A stretch of 64,000 bases of DNA from Ulva prolifera (Eukaryota; Chlorophyta; Ulvophyceae; Ulvales; Ulvaceae), in NCBI GenBank assembly GCA_023078555.1, contig CM041197.1, forward strand, positions 7,720,842 through 7,784,841. Reading direction: 5' to 3'. Of this stretch, positions 28,571-41,032 are shown piece after piece (within the stretch, counting starts at the first letter, position 1; the number at the start of each line of letters is the position of its first letter). The notes beneath the pieces are model-generated. The model saw only the letters and a list, made by a program, of their open reading frames with translations. It searched no databases and was not told the DNA's origin. The translations under genes were made by a program, and so were the position numbers.

Positions 28571-28756
28571 TCATGCTGAGCAGTGGCAACACTCTCTCAG
28601 GCCCTCGGGCAGCTGTTCCACGTGCTTGAACCGGCGCATCTCGCTAGCTCGGCTGTAGCGGTCTGGCACCTTGCAGCAGATTTCTGCTGGCAGATGCCCG
28701 AGCCTCCGACTCCCACGAGCAGCTGCTGCATCCTCACAGCTCCGCAGTCCCTGCAC
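28571..28756 (-). CDS. Small minus-strand ORF, possible terminal exon
   Basis: 61-codon frame from ATG to TGA. The latter part (PAEICCKVPDRY, then MRRFKHVEQLPEGLRECC) has a credible protein composition and may be a last exon with acceptor at gccag near 28694. No family recognised and no upstream exons identified. Confidence 0.25.
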   Translation of the reverse strand: MQGLRSCEDAAAARGSRRLGHLPAEICCKVPDRYSRASEMRRFKHVEQLPEGLRECCHCSA

Positions 28757-29039
28757 GCTGCTGCCGCCCTCGATGTGTCGCGAGGAGTGTGGTATGGCAT
28801 TGTGAGTCTGTGTCCAGGCAGTGTGCGGCCAGCCGCGGCTGGACGAGCACCGCTGCTGAGCACACTAGCCCGCCTGAACTGCGCCGCTGCACTTGCGGTC
28901 GCCCACTCCATAAACCGTCTCCGTAAAGCACACTGTCTCCGCCCTCTGCAGCCACCTCACGTGCTGACACGTTATGTCATTTCCCGCGTGCACCTTCAGT
29001 GTGTACAACCGCAACGCATACACGCCACATGCGTGTTGC

Positions 29040-29115
29040 AAGGACACAGTCGGAGACGTCGGTAGCACCGCCACGGCAATGCACAAGCGCACCAAAGCCA
29101 CCAATCACAGCGGAC
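29040..29115 (+). repeat. Short dispersed repeat, copy near 29 kb
   Basis: Shares ggtagcacc, cgcaccaaagccac and aatcacagcgga in the same order with 63048-63126. Related ggtagcacc phrases occur near 30906, 36835 and 36890. Type unknown. Confidence 0.4.
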
Positions 29116-29764
29116 GCTGGCCCGCGCCACATGCGTGTGGCCACACGGAGCAGGCCGGAGCAGCGGTCAGCACCGCAAGCAACGAGCGCCCTCTGGGCAC
29201 GTGCACACGCGAGCCACTGTATCGCAGTCAGTGCACGAGCTACTGGTTATGTGCCTGCTGTGCCCGTGTCCAGAGGGGCACGGTCTGCAGGCCGGTGGCC
29301 TGGAGTGCATCACACACAGCCACCCCGGCATGACGCGGCGCTGTACTCACGCTTCGTCCTCCTGAGCACTGCATGAAATGCGACATTGGAGTCAACGTGA
29401 GGACAGCCGCTCGAGCCTGCTACCTCGCTCCGTCATGACGGCACTGCTTCAGAGCAAGCATCACCCGCCAGTCTTGCCTGTGTGCAAACGCCTGTGGCGG
29501 CCCAGATGGGCCACGCCGGGCACTCCATCGCGCCCTCGCAGTGTTGGACCACCTTGCGTCAGTTCCAGGGCTGCCATCCAAAGGTCGGCGCGTAGTGCTC
29601 GGAATTGTGCTCAGAGCATGTGCCCGGCGACTCTTTCCCTGACCGGGCCGGGGTGCCCCTGCCGATCACGGCGCATGATGCATGAGTGAGTCAGTGGCTG
29701 CGCAGCCGTTGAGTGGCGCAGGCGGTGTGCAGATAGCCAGAACGCGTCGGACGTCGCCGTCGGC

Positions 29765-30040
29765 ATGGCCATCGGCGTATGCATGGCGCTCTTCTTCTTC
29801 TACCAGGCACACCTCGCACAGCAGGAGCCACTTGAGCTGGAGGAGCCGCCGGCAGCGGCTGAGGCTGACGCCCGTGCCGCCGTGCGCAGCGTAGAGGGCC
29901 CCTTGGCGGATGCAGCGGCGGCTGCGGCGCCGGTGAACGGCGCCTCGGGCGCCGGGCCGTCGCAGCAGGAGGTTCAGATGCGGGATATGTATGTCGCGGC
30001 GGAGGTCGCGCGGACAGGCAAGCAGAACCCCTTTGCATGA
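29765..30040 (+). CDS. Small single-helix membrane protein
   Basis: 91-codon frame; the open frame extends upstream through DVAVG to a possible acceptor (gtgtgcag) at 29731, so this may be a terminal exon. It starts with a hydrophobic helix (MAIGVCMALFFFYQAHLA), continues with a Glu/Ala-rich linker and ends in a conserved-looking block (MRDMYVAAEVARTG, then KQNPFA). Looks like a small tail- or signal-anchored protein. No family recognised. Confidence 0.4.
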   Translation: MAIGVCMALFFFYQAHLAQQEPLELEEPPAAAEADARAAVRSVEGPLADAAAAAAPVNGASGAGPSQQEVQMRDMYVAAEVARTGKQNPFA

Positions 30041-31856
30041 GCGGGGCAGCGGTGTGCGGCCGCACCGGTAGCCACCTACCCCCTGGCACCCGGCATCTAG
30101 ATCTGCTGTGTTCATGGGGTCGAGGCCGAGACTCCGCATGGACCGTGTGCGGTGAGTGGAATGTGCGCTGCCGCACGCACGCATGCGCGCCCGACCCCCG
30201 GGCACTCTGTGGCCACCAGTCAGACTGTATTCAGAACTGCACATAGCATCCGGTGGAGAGTGCGGTTCCTTTCTGGTACGTCTGTAGCAGGCAGAGGGAT
30301 AGGTGGAGCCTGGCAGGCTGCTGATGGTGGTGCTTCGAGCGAGACCTGGGACGTAGTCGACAGGAACGTAGTGCACCTCTGAGTGCACTCGCCTCGCCTT
30401 AAACCCGGGGGCGTGATCCCGAGCGGGACCATGCCGCCGATGTCGGGAATGTTCCTGACTTTGTAGACTGTGTGGATGTGGCCGAATGCGGTCTCTTATG
30501 TGATGTCATGCCTGCCCATGGCACGAAGTGCAGGTGCGTGTATGTTAGTACCCTGACAGTACCCTGACAATCCCCAGCCCCGGGGATTAGGTCTGTGAAA
30601 CAGATGTCATCAATGTAACACAGCGCCCGTCGGTCTCTGAGCTGTCACCGCAGTCTGCCAACATGTCACACCATGCCTCACTGATCACGACTGTCCTGCT
30701 TTGCCATGCGCGGAAGGCCTGTTGTACAAGACCACCTCCACCCGCTGTCCGTTGGCACCATCCCTGTGATACCTCGCTCATGGTCCCTAGCACCTGAACA
30801 AACAGCATCTCACGACAGACCGAAGCGGCTGGCAACGAGGAGAGTCTCCCAGTGACCAACATACTGGGGTTCTGAGTTGGCATCACGAGGAAAAATGCGG
30901 CGGCAGGTAGCACCCCAGGACCTCTGTGCTGGCGCCCACCCGTGGGGAAGATCCGGAGGTGTACACACATGAGAATGTCTGCCTTGGTTCGTACACTGGC
31001 TTCGCGAGGCATGCAGGTGATTGGTTTCCTGTCAGCATGATCAGATGGCGAGTTTTGCATCAATGATCTCACACGGCGCGGAGAGACTCTGGACAACATC
31101 ATAATGGCAGCCACTCGCATGAGCGGCCGAGTCCGTCGACCGAGTGTCAGTCAGCCTGGACACGCCTCCACACTGTGTCAACTCAGACCTGACAGCTGCA
31201 CCTCCCAGCCTGAGTTTTGGTGCATGTATCGCCTGCAAGTTTCATACATGCCAGCGCCTCCCTCCTTCCCCTGCATCGCCAGGACACACACCGGCTGGCT
31301 GCCCCGCCCCCGTCTTGTCGCCCCCAGCGTGGTCGACCTTTTCTTTGTCATTACTACGCAGCCCCACGAGGCCCTAGACATACATGCTAACATATCACCA
31401 TCTCCCGGAGCGCCAGGAACGCTCTACCTAAACATCGCCCTCCCGCCCAGTGCCGTGACTGCGCAGGCCTCACCCGGTGCTCTGCCGCCTCTGGTCGCCG
31501 GGCCCGTACACAGCCTCAGATACAATACAAACGAGGGCCCTCGAAACCCCCTGAGGGCCCCATAGCCGCCCACCTCTCTTGATCCCCATGCGCACTCCAC
31601 ACGGTGCTGGCCGTCCTACCCAGCACCGGCACACACCGGCTTGCGCCGTAAATCGGCTCGGCAGCGCATCCAGCACACCCCAGAGCTGGTGCTCTCCCAC
31701 TTGGTCCACCATACTGTAGTGCAGGCGCGCTGAAGCCACGGTCGGCATGGCCACCTCCTGCCACAAGGAGGTCAATTTGGCAGAACCGGCCACGGTGCCC
31801 CGGTCAGCCTGAACGGCACCACGCAGCCGGCAGCGCCGACGGAGCGGTGGTGCAGG
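30041..31856. other. Intergenic with one weak ORF
   Basis: Converges on the 3' end of the ankyrin gene. A plus-strand frame at 31104-31565 (153 codons) ends in a moderately protein-like stretch (TLYLNIALPPSAV) and could be a terminal exon, but no domain or partner exon was found. Confidence 0.4.
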
Positions 31857-32379
31857 TCACCGGTTCGCCTGGCGGCGGTGCTGGCGGCGGTGCTGCTGCA
31901 GCGCATGCATGCGCGCGGTGCGCGTCATGAAGGCGACGAGCGGGTCCTGGGGGTTGGCGGCGCGGGCCTTCGCGATGTCGAGGGCCGTGCGCCCAGAGCT
32001 GTCCTGGTGGTCCGGACTCACCCCGAGCTTCATCAGGGTCTTCACGATCGGCTGCACAACAGCTCAGGCGGTTAGGGTCAGCGCACGGTGGCGCGCCCCC
32101 AAAGTGGACGGGCTGTGCGCTCTGTGACAGCACATGCGCCGGCTGCTGGCAGATGGAGCAGCGTGGAGCAGCGTCTGCTGCACAGTCCGCAGGTGCACAC
32201 TTCGATCGGCAGGACTGCGTAACACAGAACACAGATATTCACTCCACATGCAATCGCTGACACCGCGGCCGACGCCCCACAGTGCTGCGTGTAGCGCGCA
32301 GCCAGCCGCAAGAACTCCAGGAGAGTCGGTGTGCCTGGCGTGGCCAAAGCACATACAAGAACTTTGTTGTGCTCCGACA

Positions 32380-32413
<34 letters not shown>

Positions 32414-35400
32414 GGGCGGCGCACCATGGTGTTGGCCTTGGAGCGGACGGCACAGATGAGTGGGTCTCGCCCGGCGCGGTTGCGAAGCGCGGGGTCCGCG
32501 CTGCACATGACCAGCATGCGTAGCACGGACGCCTGGCCGTCCGCCGCGGCGACGTGCAGGGGCGTGTTGCCGTCGCGGTCCTGCTCGTTGATGGTGTAGC
32601 GGCCAAGGTTGACGAGCGGCCGCACGAGGTGCTCTTGGGTCTCGCGTAGGCAGTGCAGGAGCGTGCGGCTGCGTGGCAGTGGCTGGCACACAAAGTCCAT
32701 GAACGCTGCACGGCAGGGCTGGCGGTCAGAGCTAGAGCGGTGGGTAGATCACGTGCTGCAGCCTGTGGGGCAGATGACCACACGGACGTGCCACATCGTT
32801 CGAGTCATAAACGATGATGTGGAGGTAGGTAATGCCAGGTGCCAGGTAGGGGACCACTTGCATCAGGGGAATGTGCGGTCGTGCGGAGGTATGCAGAAGC
32901 GGGCGCCGGCGAATCGGATTCTGTATGCGTTGGAGTGGATGCGCGGGAGCGGAGGGTGAATGATCACTAGAGTGATGGCTAGGGCACACCATCGTTGCCC
33001 ATCTCCTGTGACAGCAGCGTCAAGCCGCCGGCCTCCAGCACCCTGTGGATGATCGCTTGGCCTTGCTCGATCGCATCGCGGCCTGCTTGTGCGCGCGATG
33101 CCGCGCGGCTCGCGCGGCCAGCGCGGCCGCGCCGCGCGCCGCTGGCAGCCACCGCCGCCGACGTCGGCGACGCCGCGGCGGCGGCGGTTGCCGCCGCAAT
33201 GTCGGCCACGTGCGCCGCGAACTGCGAGCCAGGCATCGTCGCCGCATGGCCGAGCGGCGAGGCTGCGGCGCTGCCGCCGTCGCCGCGGATGGTCGCGCCG
33301 TAGCTCGGCCGGGACGGCCACGTGGAGTCAGTGGACGTCGAGACGTGCGAGCGGAGCTCACCGGCGATGCTGGACGTCCGCCGCGTCTGCATGCACGAGG
33401 CTCAGGCTAGTGCACATGCAGAATTTCAGCAGAGGCACCCAGGCCACGACCGCGGCGCAGTGTGCTTGCCAAACAGCGCGCCTCCCAGCGCAGGGAGGTG
33501 CGAGGGAGGCGTACCACAGCAGAGTCCAGCGTGCTCCTCTGCACCACCGGCGACCCACCGACGCTGTGCAGCTCCGGCGTCGAAGCTTCCGCCTCCGCAC
33601 CACCCGCAGGCGACCGGCGAACCTCCAACGTGGCTGCCCCGCCAGCGCCCCGGCCCTCCGCATCACTGACCTCGTCGGCGGCCGCAAAGCCGCTCTGCAG
33701 CGCGCCGCCATGTGCGCCGTGCATAGCGTGCGCAGCAGGGTCGCCGTGCATAGCGTGCGCAGCAGGGTCGCCGTGCATAGCGTGCGCAGCGGGGTCGCCG
33801 TGCATAGCGTGCGCAGCGGGGTCGCCATGCATAGCGTGCGCAGCGGGACCGCCGTGGATAGCGTGCGCAGCGGGGTCGCCGTGCATAGCGTGCGCAGCGG
33901 GGTCGCCGCTTGCGCATGGAGCGGCATCGCTCGAGTCATCGTCCCCCTCTGCAAGCCGGCCGCTGCCATCGAGCATGGCCACGCCATAACCGCAACCGGT
34001 CCCCTTCGTGCCGCCGTGACCGGCCGGCACTGACACCGGCGACATGTTGTCGTCCTCTGCCGCCTCTTGCCGGCCACCGTGCCGCGGCGCGCGCAGCGGC
34101 GACGCTGATACCGGGCGCACCCCGCGCAGCGGGATACGCGGCACCGGCCGCGCTGGGGAGGCCTCTGCATGGCTCGCCGGCAGCATCGCGGCCAGGGTGT
34201 CCGGCGACGCTGTGTCCTCGTCCGCTGGTACAAAGCGGCCGCTGCGTGGCGTGCGGGGGTCATCATGGACCTGCAGAGGCCATGCCGTGCCGGCCAGCGT
34301 GGCCGCAGGGGCATGCGGAGAGCGGCCCGCGGCTGCACGCGAGGTGCCGGGGCGCGCCGCAACCTCGTCAGTGGACGCACGTCCGGAGAACGGCCGCCGC
34401 ATGGGAGAAGACGTCGGCGCTGCGCTGGCGGTGGGAGTTCGGCATGGGGAGGCAAGGTTGCGTTTGCGCGCGCTCGATGTCGTGTCCGAGAGGTAACTCT
34501 TCGCATTTGCGTGCGCCTGCACGCAGGCCCGCCACGCATGACGGCCATGCGCTACTGAGCATCTGCACTGCCGGCACCCCGGCAGGAGGATGAGTAGGGT
34601 TCGCACCGAGAGGGGGCGGCGGACGGGCCTGCGGAGTCCGGTTGTTGCCGCGTGACCTTCCGCCCGCACAGCCGGTGGCGGCGGCCTCTCGCCGTTGTTG
34701 CTGAGGGCGCGTCGCCGCGGCAGCGCGCTGTGCGGGGTGCCGCTCTGCGGACTGTTCGCGACCCCGAGGCCGGAGGATGCGCTGATGCGGCGCGCGGAGA
34801 TGGAGACGCGCTTCCCGGGCGACGTGCTGCGCCGGGGCATGCAGGAGGAGCCGTTCTGTTCCCGCGCAGCGGCGCGGCGGGGGGACACGGACCCGGCAGG
34901 AGGAAGGGAAGGTGGGGAGGGGAGGGAGGACGCGGCGAGGACGCTGACCGGCTGCTGCGGTCTGTTCGGACTGTCAGAGAGGCGCTCGGGACCTGCAGCC
35001 GCAGTAGGCGGACATTCAGAGCTCTGGACTGAGGCACGTCAGCACGTGAGGGTTTTCGCTGGGGCACCAGCAGCCGCCTCCTGGACTTGCGCTGCGCTAT
35101 GGCCGCCATCACAGCGAACACTTGTGGATCATAGCGCAGATGGAATGTGGCCAGTTTCCTGGAGTCTGCCTTGGTGTCATTGCAGGTGATTGGGAGTCAA
35201 CGGGGCTGGGTCCAGCCATTCTGGTCTGAGATCTGTTGCAAAGCTGCCAACGTACGTACCTACAAGCTGCCCCAGCAGCCTTACGGCACATTGTAGCATG
35301 TGGCATGCCCTTGTGGCATATGATGAACGCGCATCTTTCTCACGGCGCCAGGGCTTCAGAGCCGTTCCCACATAAATGTCATCAGCTGGCACGTCAAACG

Positions 35401-38400
35401 CAGCACAGCGGGACCGCGCATGCGTGCATGCATGCGAGGACGCAAGAGAGCATGGCCGCACCGAGCAGCTTCAGATGGCCTCCGCCGCTGTCCATGCGCT
35501 CCAGCGACGCCTCCGACACCGGCGACCGCAGTTCTGCTCCCCCACCGCTGCCGCGGCCTGCGGGCCCCTCTGCAGCCCCGGCCGGGCCGCGCGCCGCCGC
35601 TGGCAGCCCGGAACCGACAGTGCGAGCCGCGCCGCCCCGTGCCCCTCCCGCTGCGGCCCTGCCACCACCCGCGCCGCCGCGCGCTTGCACGGTGGGGGGG
35701 CTGTGGTGACTGTTGCGGGATGCGGCGGTGGAGGTGGACGCGCCGGAGCCGGAGGTCTGGGGGCCGCCGGCGGAGCTGTGCAGCGGCACGCGGACCGGGC
35801 GGGATGCGCCGCTGCTGCCGCTGCCGCGGCGGGGCGGCGTCCGGGAGCGCTTCGGCTTTCGCAGCTGCGACGCGCCCAGCTTCGCCAGCATCCCCTGCAT
35901 CTCTTCCTACAGAGCCAGAGCCAAACTCAGAGCCAGAGCGATGCTGGCAGGGGGAGGGGGGTGGGGGGGATGGGGATCGCACCATGGCGTCTGGGTTGCC
36001 AGCGGCGGATGGCGTACCGCGGCGGTCCTCCGCCGTGGCCGCCGCACCGCTCGCCGCGAGGGACTGCACCATCGCGACCGAGCGAGCCGACATCGCCGGC
36101 ACGCCGCCGCCGGGGGCCGCGGCGCCGGCGCCCGGCGGCGCCGGCGCGGAGACGCGCTTCGGCAGGTTCGCCTTGGCCTCTGCACCGTCGCGCAGCAGCA
36201 GCCGCGCCAGCGGCGCGTCGGCGCGTGCGGCGGCGCAGTGCATGGGAGTGAAACCCGCGAGGTTGACGGCCGTGGCGTCGGCGCCAGCGTCGCGGAGGGC
36301 GGGGTAGAGCGACGCAAAGCCGCGGGGCAGGTCGTGGAGCGCTGTGTTGCCGGTCTCTGTAGGTGCATTGGAGGGACTGCGTTGGGATGGGCACCGTGTG
36401 GGAACCGGACAGGGTGGCGAATGCACATGACATCTGACATCCTCAGTGGTCTGAGATAAGAGAATGGCCGCTCCTATCTCAGAAGGCGGGAATCCAGTGG
36501 ACCCAGTCGGAGGGGCAGGAAGGGTGGCAACACAGCACAACCACGTTCCCCACACCCTCACAATGCAGTCACGCAGCGACATAAAGCCACTCTGTCACCA
36601 CCCACACGCAGAAAGCAGGAAGCCCACGCAATGCGCACATGATGCCTGCATGCGAGCTTATCATTCCTTTATCAGGACATGGCCAAGTGCCCCCAACATG
36701 GCTGAGATGCGATGTGGTGTGGTTAGCACCACAGCGGAGTTCAGTGTCACGCTGAAGCAGCTGTTGTTGAGAGATGGGATGGGCGATGGTTAGGTAGCTC
36801 CAATTGTGCTGCAAGGACCAAGTCTGGAGGGGCAGGTAGCACCAATGGCACACCACAGTGACACAAGGACAAAGCAAGCAAGGCAGGTAGCACCGCGGCC
36901 ATCAACCAGGGGAAGCGCACTCCCACGCAATTAGCAACATACGCAATCAGCAGCATGCAGCACATACCAGCACCCCCAACACCCCCATGCAACACCCTCT
37001 GGCTGCAGTCACACACACTGCCACCAAGCAGCCCCGAAAGCACACGCAGCCGGAGCTGCAAAGCCAAACACACTGAGACACCAACAGCAACCCCGGGACC
37101 GTGAACATGGGCCACACTCTCTGAGACACCAAAAAAAATGGCACAGCACAGTGACACATGACACACAGAACAACAAAAAACCAACAGCTACAGTTGTCAG
37201 GATGACAGGTGATGAGTGCATTGCCTTGCCATGTGCATGCACAATTTTTTGATAGGTGTTCAGTTGCAGTTGCAAATAAAGGAAGGTCCAGGTAGTGGGA
37301 ATCATGATATATCATGGCATAATGCAAGAATTACTGTAGGTGATGGCTGTCTGCTGCAGGGCTGGCTCAGCTGCCATGCAGAAAACTCACATTCTGGCCA
37401 TATATGGACATGGCAGCATGCTTGTGTTACAAGGACAAAGGCAGCATGCTTGTGAGACATCATAGACAGGTGTTGCGTGGCTCCAGTGTCCTGAAACTGT
37501 TCTGCATTGGGTGACAGCTTCCAATTGGATGTGCTGTGTTATTCCCATATGGATGTAGCAGTGCTACCTGCTTCACCTTTATCCATGTCACACATGAGAG
37601 TCAAGGTCATGATAGCCATGTCTCTCATGAACATGTTCTGCAACGCCAGGATCAGCAGCCAGGACAAGCAGAGCCCTGATCAATACTCATACAACCACAG
37701 AGCTAGGAGACTGGCCAATCCCTTGACCTATATGTTGGGGCACAAAACATACTTGCCTTGGCCAGGCTCGGCCAGGAACAGACCAGAACTGCAGATGCAT
37801 CTGAAATGCCCACAGCTGCAGCAGTGAAAGCTTGGCGAACCAGCATGTCAGCAATGCATGCCCCAGGACCCCCCCATGCAGTGATGGCACTTTCGTGGGA
37901 ACTTCCCATGGCAATTGGTGACAAGCTTGCACATCCCAATTAAGCAATGTGTCAGAGGGAAAGTCACTGCCTTGAACATGGCAGCTGACATAATCAGCAC
38001 GTTGCCAATACTGCTGCTCTGCCTGATGATTCAAATCTGATTTAGCTTCAGTGACACCAACATGACACCGGCCCAGCCCACAAATTGCATCAGAACAAGC
38101 ACCTCCCCTCACAGCTCCATGCACCACACAGTGGCAACGGTGTGCTGAACTCATTGCACAGCAAGCAACTCTGCAGAGCTCTGGTGCTCTGGTGTAGACC
38201 ACGGGCCAGTGACGTGTCAACGCGTCATCGACGCGACAACAATACCACAGATTACCAGCCAGGGATGGGGGGGAGCAAAGGTATATGCCACCAAAGACAG
38301 CTGAAGGCAGCCGCCGGGACTGCGCGGATCCCCCCCCACGCACCGCGCACCGCGCCCGGCGCCTCTTCACGGCTCACATGGCTGTACGCACACAGCACAT

Positions 38401-41032
38401 GGCTGTTCGTACACAGCACAGGAGGGCGGGTCGAGGCGCACCGCTGTCGAGGCGGGACGGCGACGCGCCCGCGTCCATGAGCAGGTGCGCGGCCGCGACG
38501 AGGTTCGGCTTCGAGTCGTCATGCGTTGCGGCGCGGGCGAGCAGTGCGGCGACGGCGTTGCGCTCGATGCGGCGCGTCGCGGCGCCAAAGCCGCCGTTTG
38601 CGCTGTCCCGCCCGCCGGGGGGCTTGCCGTGGGCCACCTCCACCTCCTCAAATGCGTTGTCCATGTCGACGCCCGCCGCGAGCGCGAGCACCGTGTATGG
38701 CAGCGGGCAGCTGCACCAGCCTCTATGTTACATGGTCAAAGGCGAGAAGGGAGACAGGACCGCAGCAGGCAGCTGCATCGGCCTCTGTGTTGAAAGGGAA
38801 CAGGCGAGGACATACACATACCCGCAACGGGCAGCTGCACCAGCCTCTGTGTACCAGCTCAGGTCTGTGCTCACGTTCACCTCAGCCACGCGCGGCATGT
38901 GCGATCACCTGATGCGCTCGCTGCTGTGGGGGCACAAGCACACACGCCAGCCCAATGCATACTCAGAGCGGCCAGGTGTGGCATAAGCACTGGTGCTTGC
39001 CAACAAGTCATAGCTCAGACGGTTGTACTGCGTGTGTGTGGGGGGGGGCATGAGTGAGGATGAGCCGAGTCGAGGTGAATAGGAGTAGTTGGGGAGGTGG
39101 TGCGAGGTGGGGCAGGCGCACTGGCGGAGGATGTAGAGTTCGAGCGAGCATGCATGCGCGGCGCCGCGGCCGTTCCACAGCGGCAGCCGCGGCACCATCC
39201 CCAGGCCCCCCTTCTGCGGCGCACACGCCAGCAGGTCATGCAGCAACCGCCGCAGCTGCCCGTCCGTCGCGTCCGTCGGCACCGCACCGGCCCCGGCCGC
39301 AGTCACCCACTGCAGTGCACTCAGCCACACCACCTTGCGCTCCGCATGCTGCACGGCCGCGGTCATCGCCGCGGCAGACGGGCTGATGTCGTACGCGCCG
39401 TTCGGGGACGCAGAGCCCGGGCTGGACGCGGGGTGGCTCGAGCCGTTGGCCAGAGGGGACGCCGTGCTGCGCAGCATCGCGGCGGCGCGGCGGTAGGCGC
39501 TCGCTGCGGACCGTGTGAGTAGCGGGGCGAGCTGCGGCGTGGCCGCGGCGACGGTGCGTGCCTGCGGCGGAGGGGCCGGGGGCCACCGCATCGGCACCTC
39601 CGCCACCACACTGGCCTGCACACGGCTCCGGGTCACCACCGCACCCCCCTCCGCCGCCTCGTAGCCGCAGGCGAACCTGCCGCCAGCAGCACCCAAAGCA
39701 CCACAGGTACAGTGTGCCAGTCCGAGGCCCCCCCGGGGTGCCGGCGCATCGCACTGTCCTCATAGCGTCTCGTGAAGCGAAAGCTGGAGCAGATCGGTCA
39801 CGGCACACAGGTATGCACACACCGGGCGTACGCACCTGGCACTGCATGAGGACACGAGCGCGCGCCATCTTGCCGTGCAGGAGCGTGATCATCAGCGCCC
39901 GCGCGCCGGCCTCCCGTGCGACGGCGGCCCCGGCGGCAATCACCGCCTCAACGAGGGCCGGGTCGTCCCCCGGCGCTGCCGCCGCGAGCTCCAGGGGCGT
40001 CGCCTCGTGCAGCGGCAGCGCGCGCTTGAGCGCAGCCGCCGCGGGCGTCGTTGCCGGCTCCGCGGGCCGCGACACCGTCGCCGGCGTGGCGATCGCGGCG
40101 ACGAGGTCTGCGGCTGCCTGTGGTGGCAGCTGCGGCCCACGTGCACACAGGATGTGCAGCGGCGTCGCCCCATGCATGAGTGCTGCCCTGCAACCACGGC
40201 ATCCATGTCCTGCACATATTACATTCGAGAACACCTGTCGCCAAGCTCTCAGAGCCGACACATGCGTATCTAGATGGCGGGTGGAGGTGGTGCCGCACGG
40301 TGACACGCCTCCGTCGATCAGTTGCCGGAGTGGCGCCATGATCGCCTCGTGGTGGTGCAGGCCGAAGAGCATCAGCAGGTGCACTGCCGTCGCGCCCTGT
40401 AGCCACGCGGTGTCCCCGGCCACCGGCCCGCTGGCGCTCGGAGTCAGGCTGTCAGAGCCCTCTGCGGCGTCGCTGTGGGGGGCCCGCGCGAGGGTGGCGT
40501 GGGTGTCCGCTCCGTGCCGGAGCAGCGTTGAGAGCACCGGCGAGTACTCCCCGGGGCTGATGCATGCGCCCAGGGCCGCTGCGATGAGCGGTGGGCCGTA
40601 CAGCGTGGGGCTGCTGGTGGGTGCCGGGGGCACGGCGGGCACGATCGCGACACTGCTGCAGTCACCGATGGACGAGGGCATGATGCGGTCGCCTGCATCG
40701 TCGACGATGCCAATGAGGGCTGCCACGTGGCTCAGGTGTGATAGGGACTGAGAGGCGAGGCATGACTTGGCTGTTTCGTAGCGGGCCAAAGGTTCAGTGG
40801 ACGGGGGGCGGGGCGCCAAGAGGGCAGACATGAGCGGTGTGGCAGCGCCAGGCGGGATGGCCGCGGCTGACTGTGGCGGCACGCTGGAGGGGGGAGTGAG
40901 CTTGGCGACTGCTGTGCAGACAGATGGATGAGAAGCTACGTATGAGGACAGCCTTGGAGTGAGAGTCGTTGAGGCAGGGCTGGAGAGTATGTAGCAATTC
41001 AGAGCGATTGCGGCAGCCTGTGGTGCTGCCAT
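31857..41032 (-). CDS. Giant ankyrin-repeat protein, eleven exons
   Basis: Exons in transcript order: 41032-40299, 40187-39843, 39676-39122, 38710-38442, 36356-35983, 35906-35462, 34992-34607, 34516-33515, 33386-32990, 32705-32425 and 32051-31857. They total 4983 nt, 1660 aa, and every junction is phase-consistent; several ankyrin repeats are restored only by splicing (GGVSP joined to AALMHGATPLHILCARG; SRLDS joined to ETGNTALHDL). Ankyrin repeats cluster at residues about 146-420, 545-700 and 1500-1640 (DRDGNTPLHVAAADG, then SSGRTALDIAKARA). The middle third is disordered, Pro/Ser/Arg/Ala-rich, and holds seven 9-residue repeats. Ankyrin domains bind partner proteins; no catalytic domain is visible. 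Donors are GTGCG-type in seven of ten introns. Intron 4 is 2.1 kb; intron 10 carries a poly-C tract near its donor. Confidence 0.85.
32383..32412 (+). repeat. Poly-G tract, 30 G, at an intron 5' end
   Basis: On the minus strand this is a poly-C run starting 12 bases into the intron that follows exon 32705-32425 of the ankyrin gene. Confidence 0.85.
33717..33905 (-). repeat. 27-bp in-frame tandem repeat, seven units
   Basis: Encodes G-D-P-A-A-H-A-M-H units in exon 8 of the ankyrin gene, with single substitutions (M to I, D to G). Not CRISPR: the units abut without spacers. Confidence 0.9.
36357..38441. other. 2.1-kb intron of the ankyrin gene
   Basis: Longest intron of the gene. It contains ggtagcacc-type dispersed repeat fragments (36835, 36890) and a ttacaaggacaaagg phrase near 37430. 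No nested gene was found. Confidence 0.6.

Noticed and set aside
31104..31565. Plus-strand ORF of 153 codons as a gene
   Set aside because: Only its last third looks protein-like and no domain or splice partner supports it.
33717..33905. CRISPR-like array
   Set aside because: Contiguous 27-bp units with no spacers, in frame within an exon of a eukaryotic gene.
33089..34033. Long plus-strand frames opposite the ankyrin gene
   Set aside because: Arg/Ala-rich shadows of GC-rich minus-strand exons whose splice phases close perfectly.
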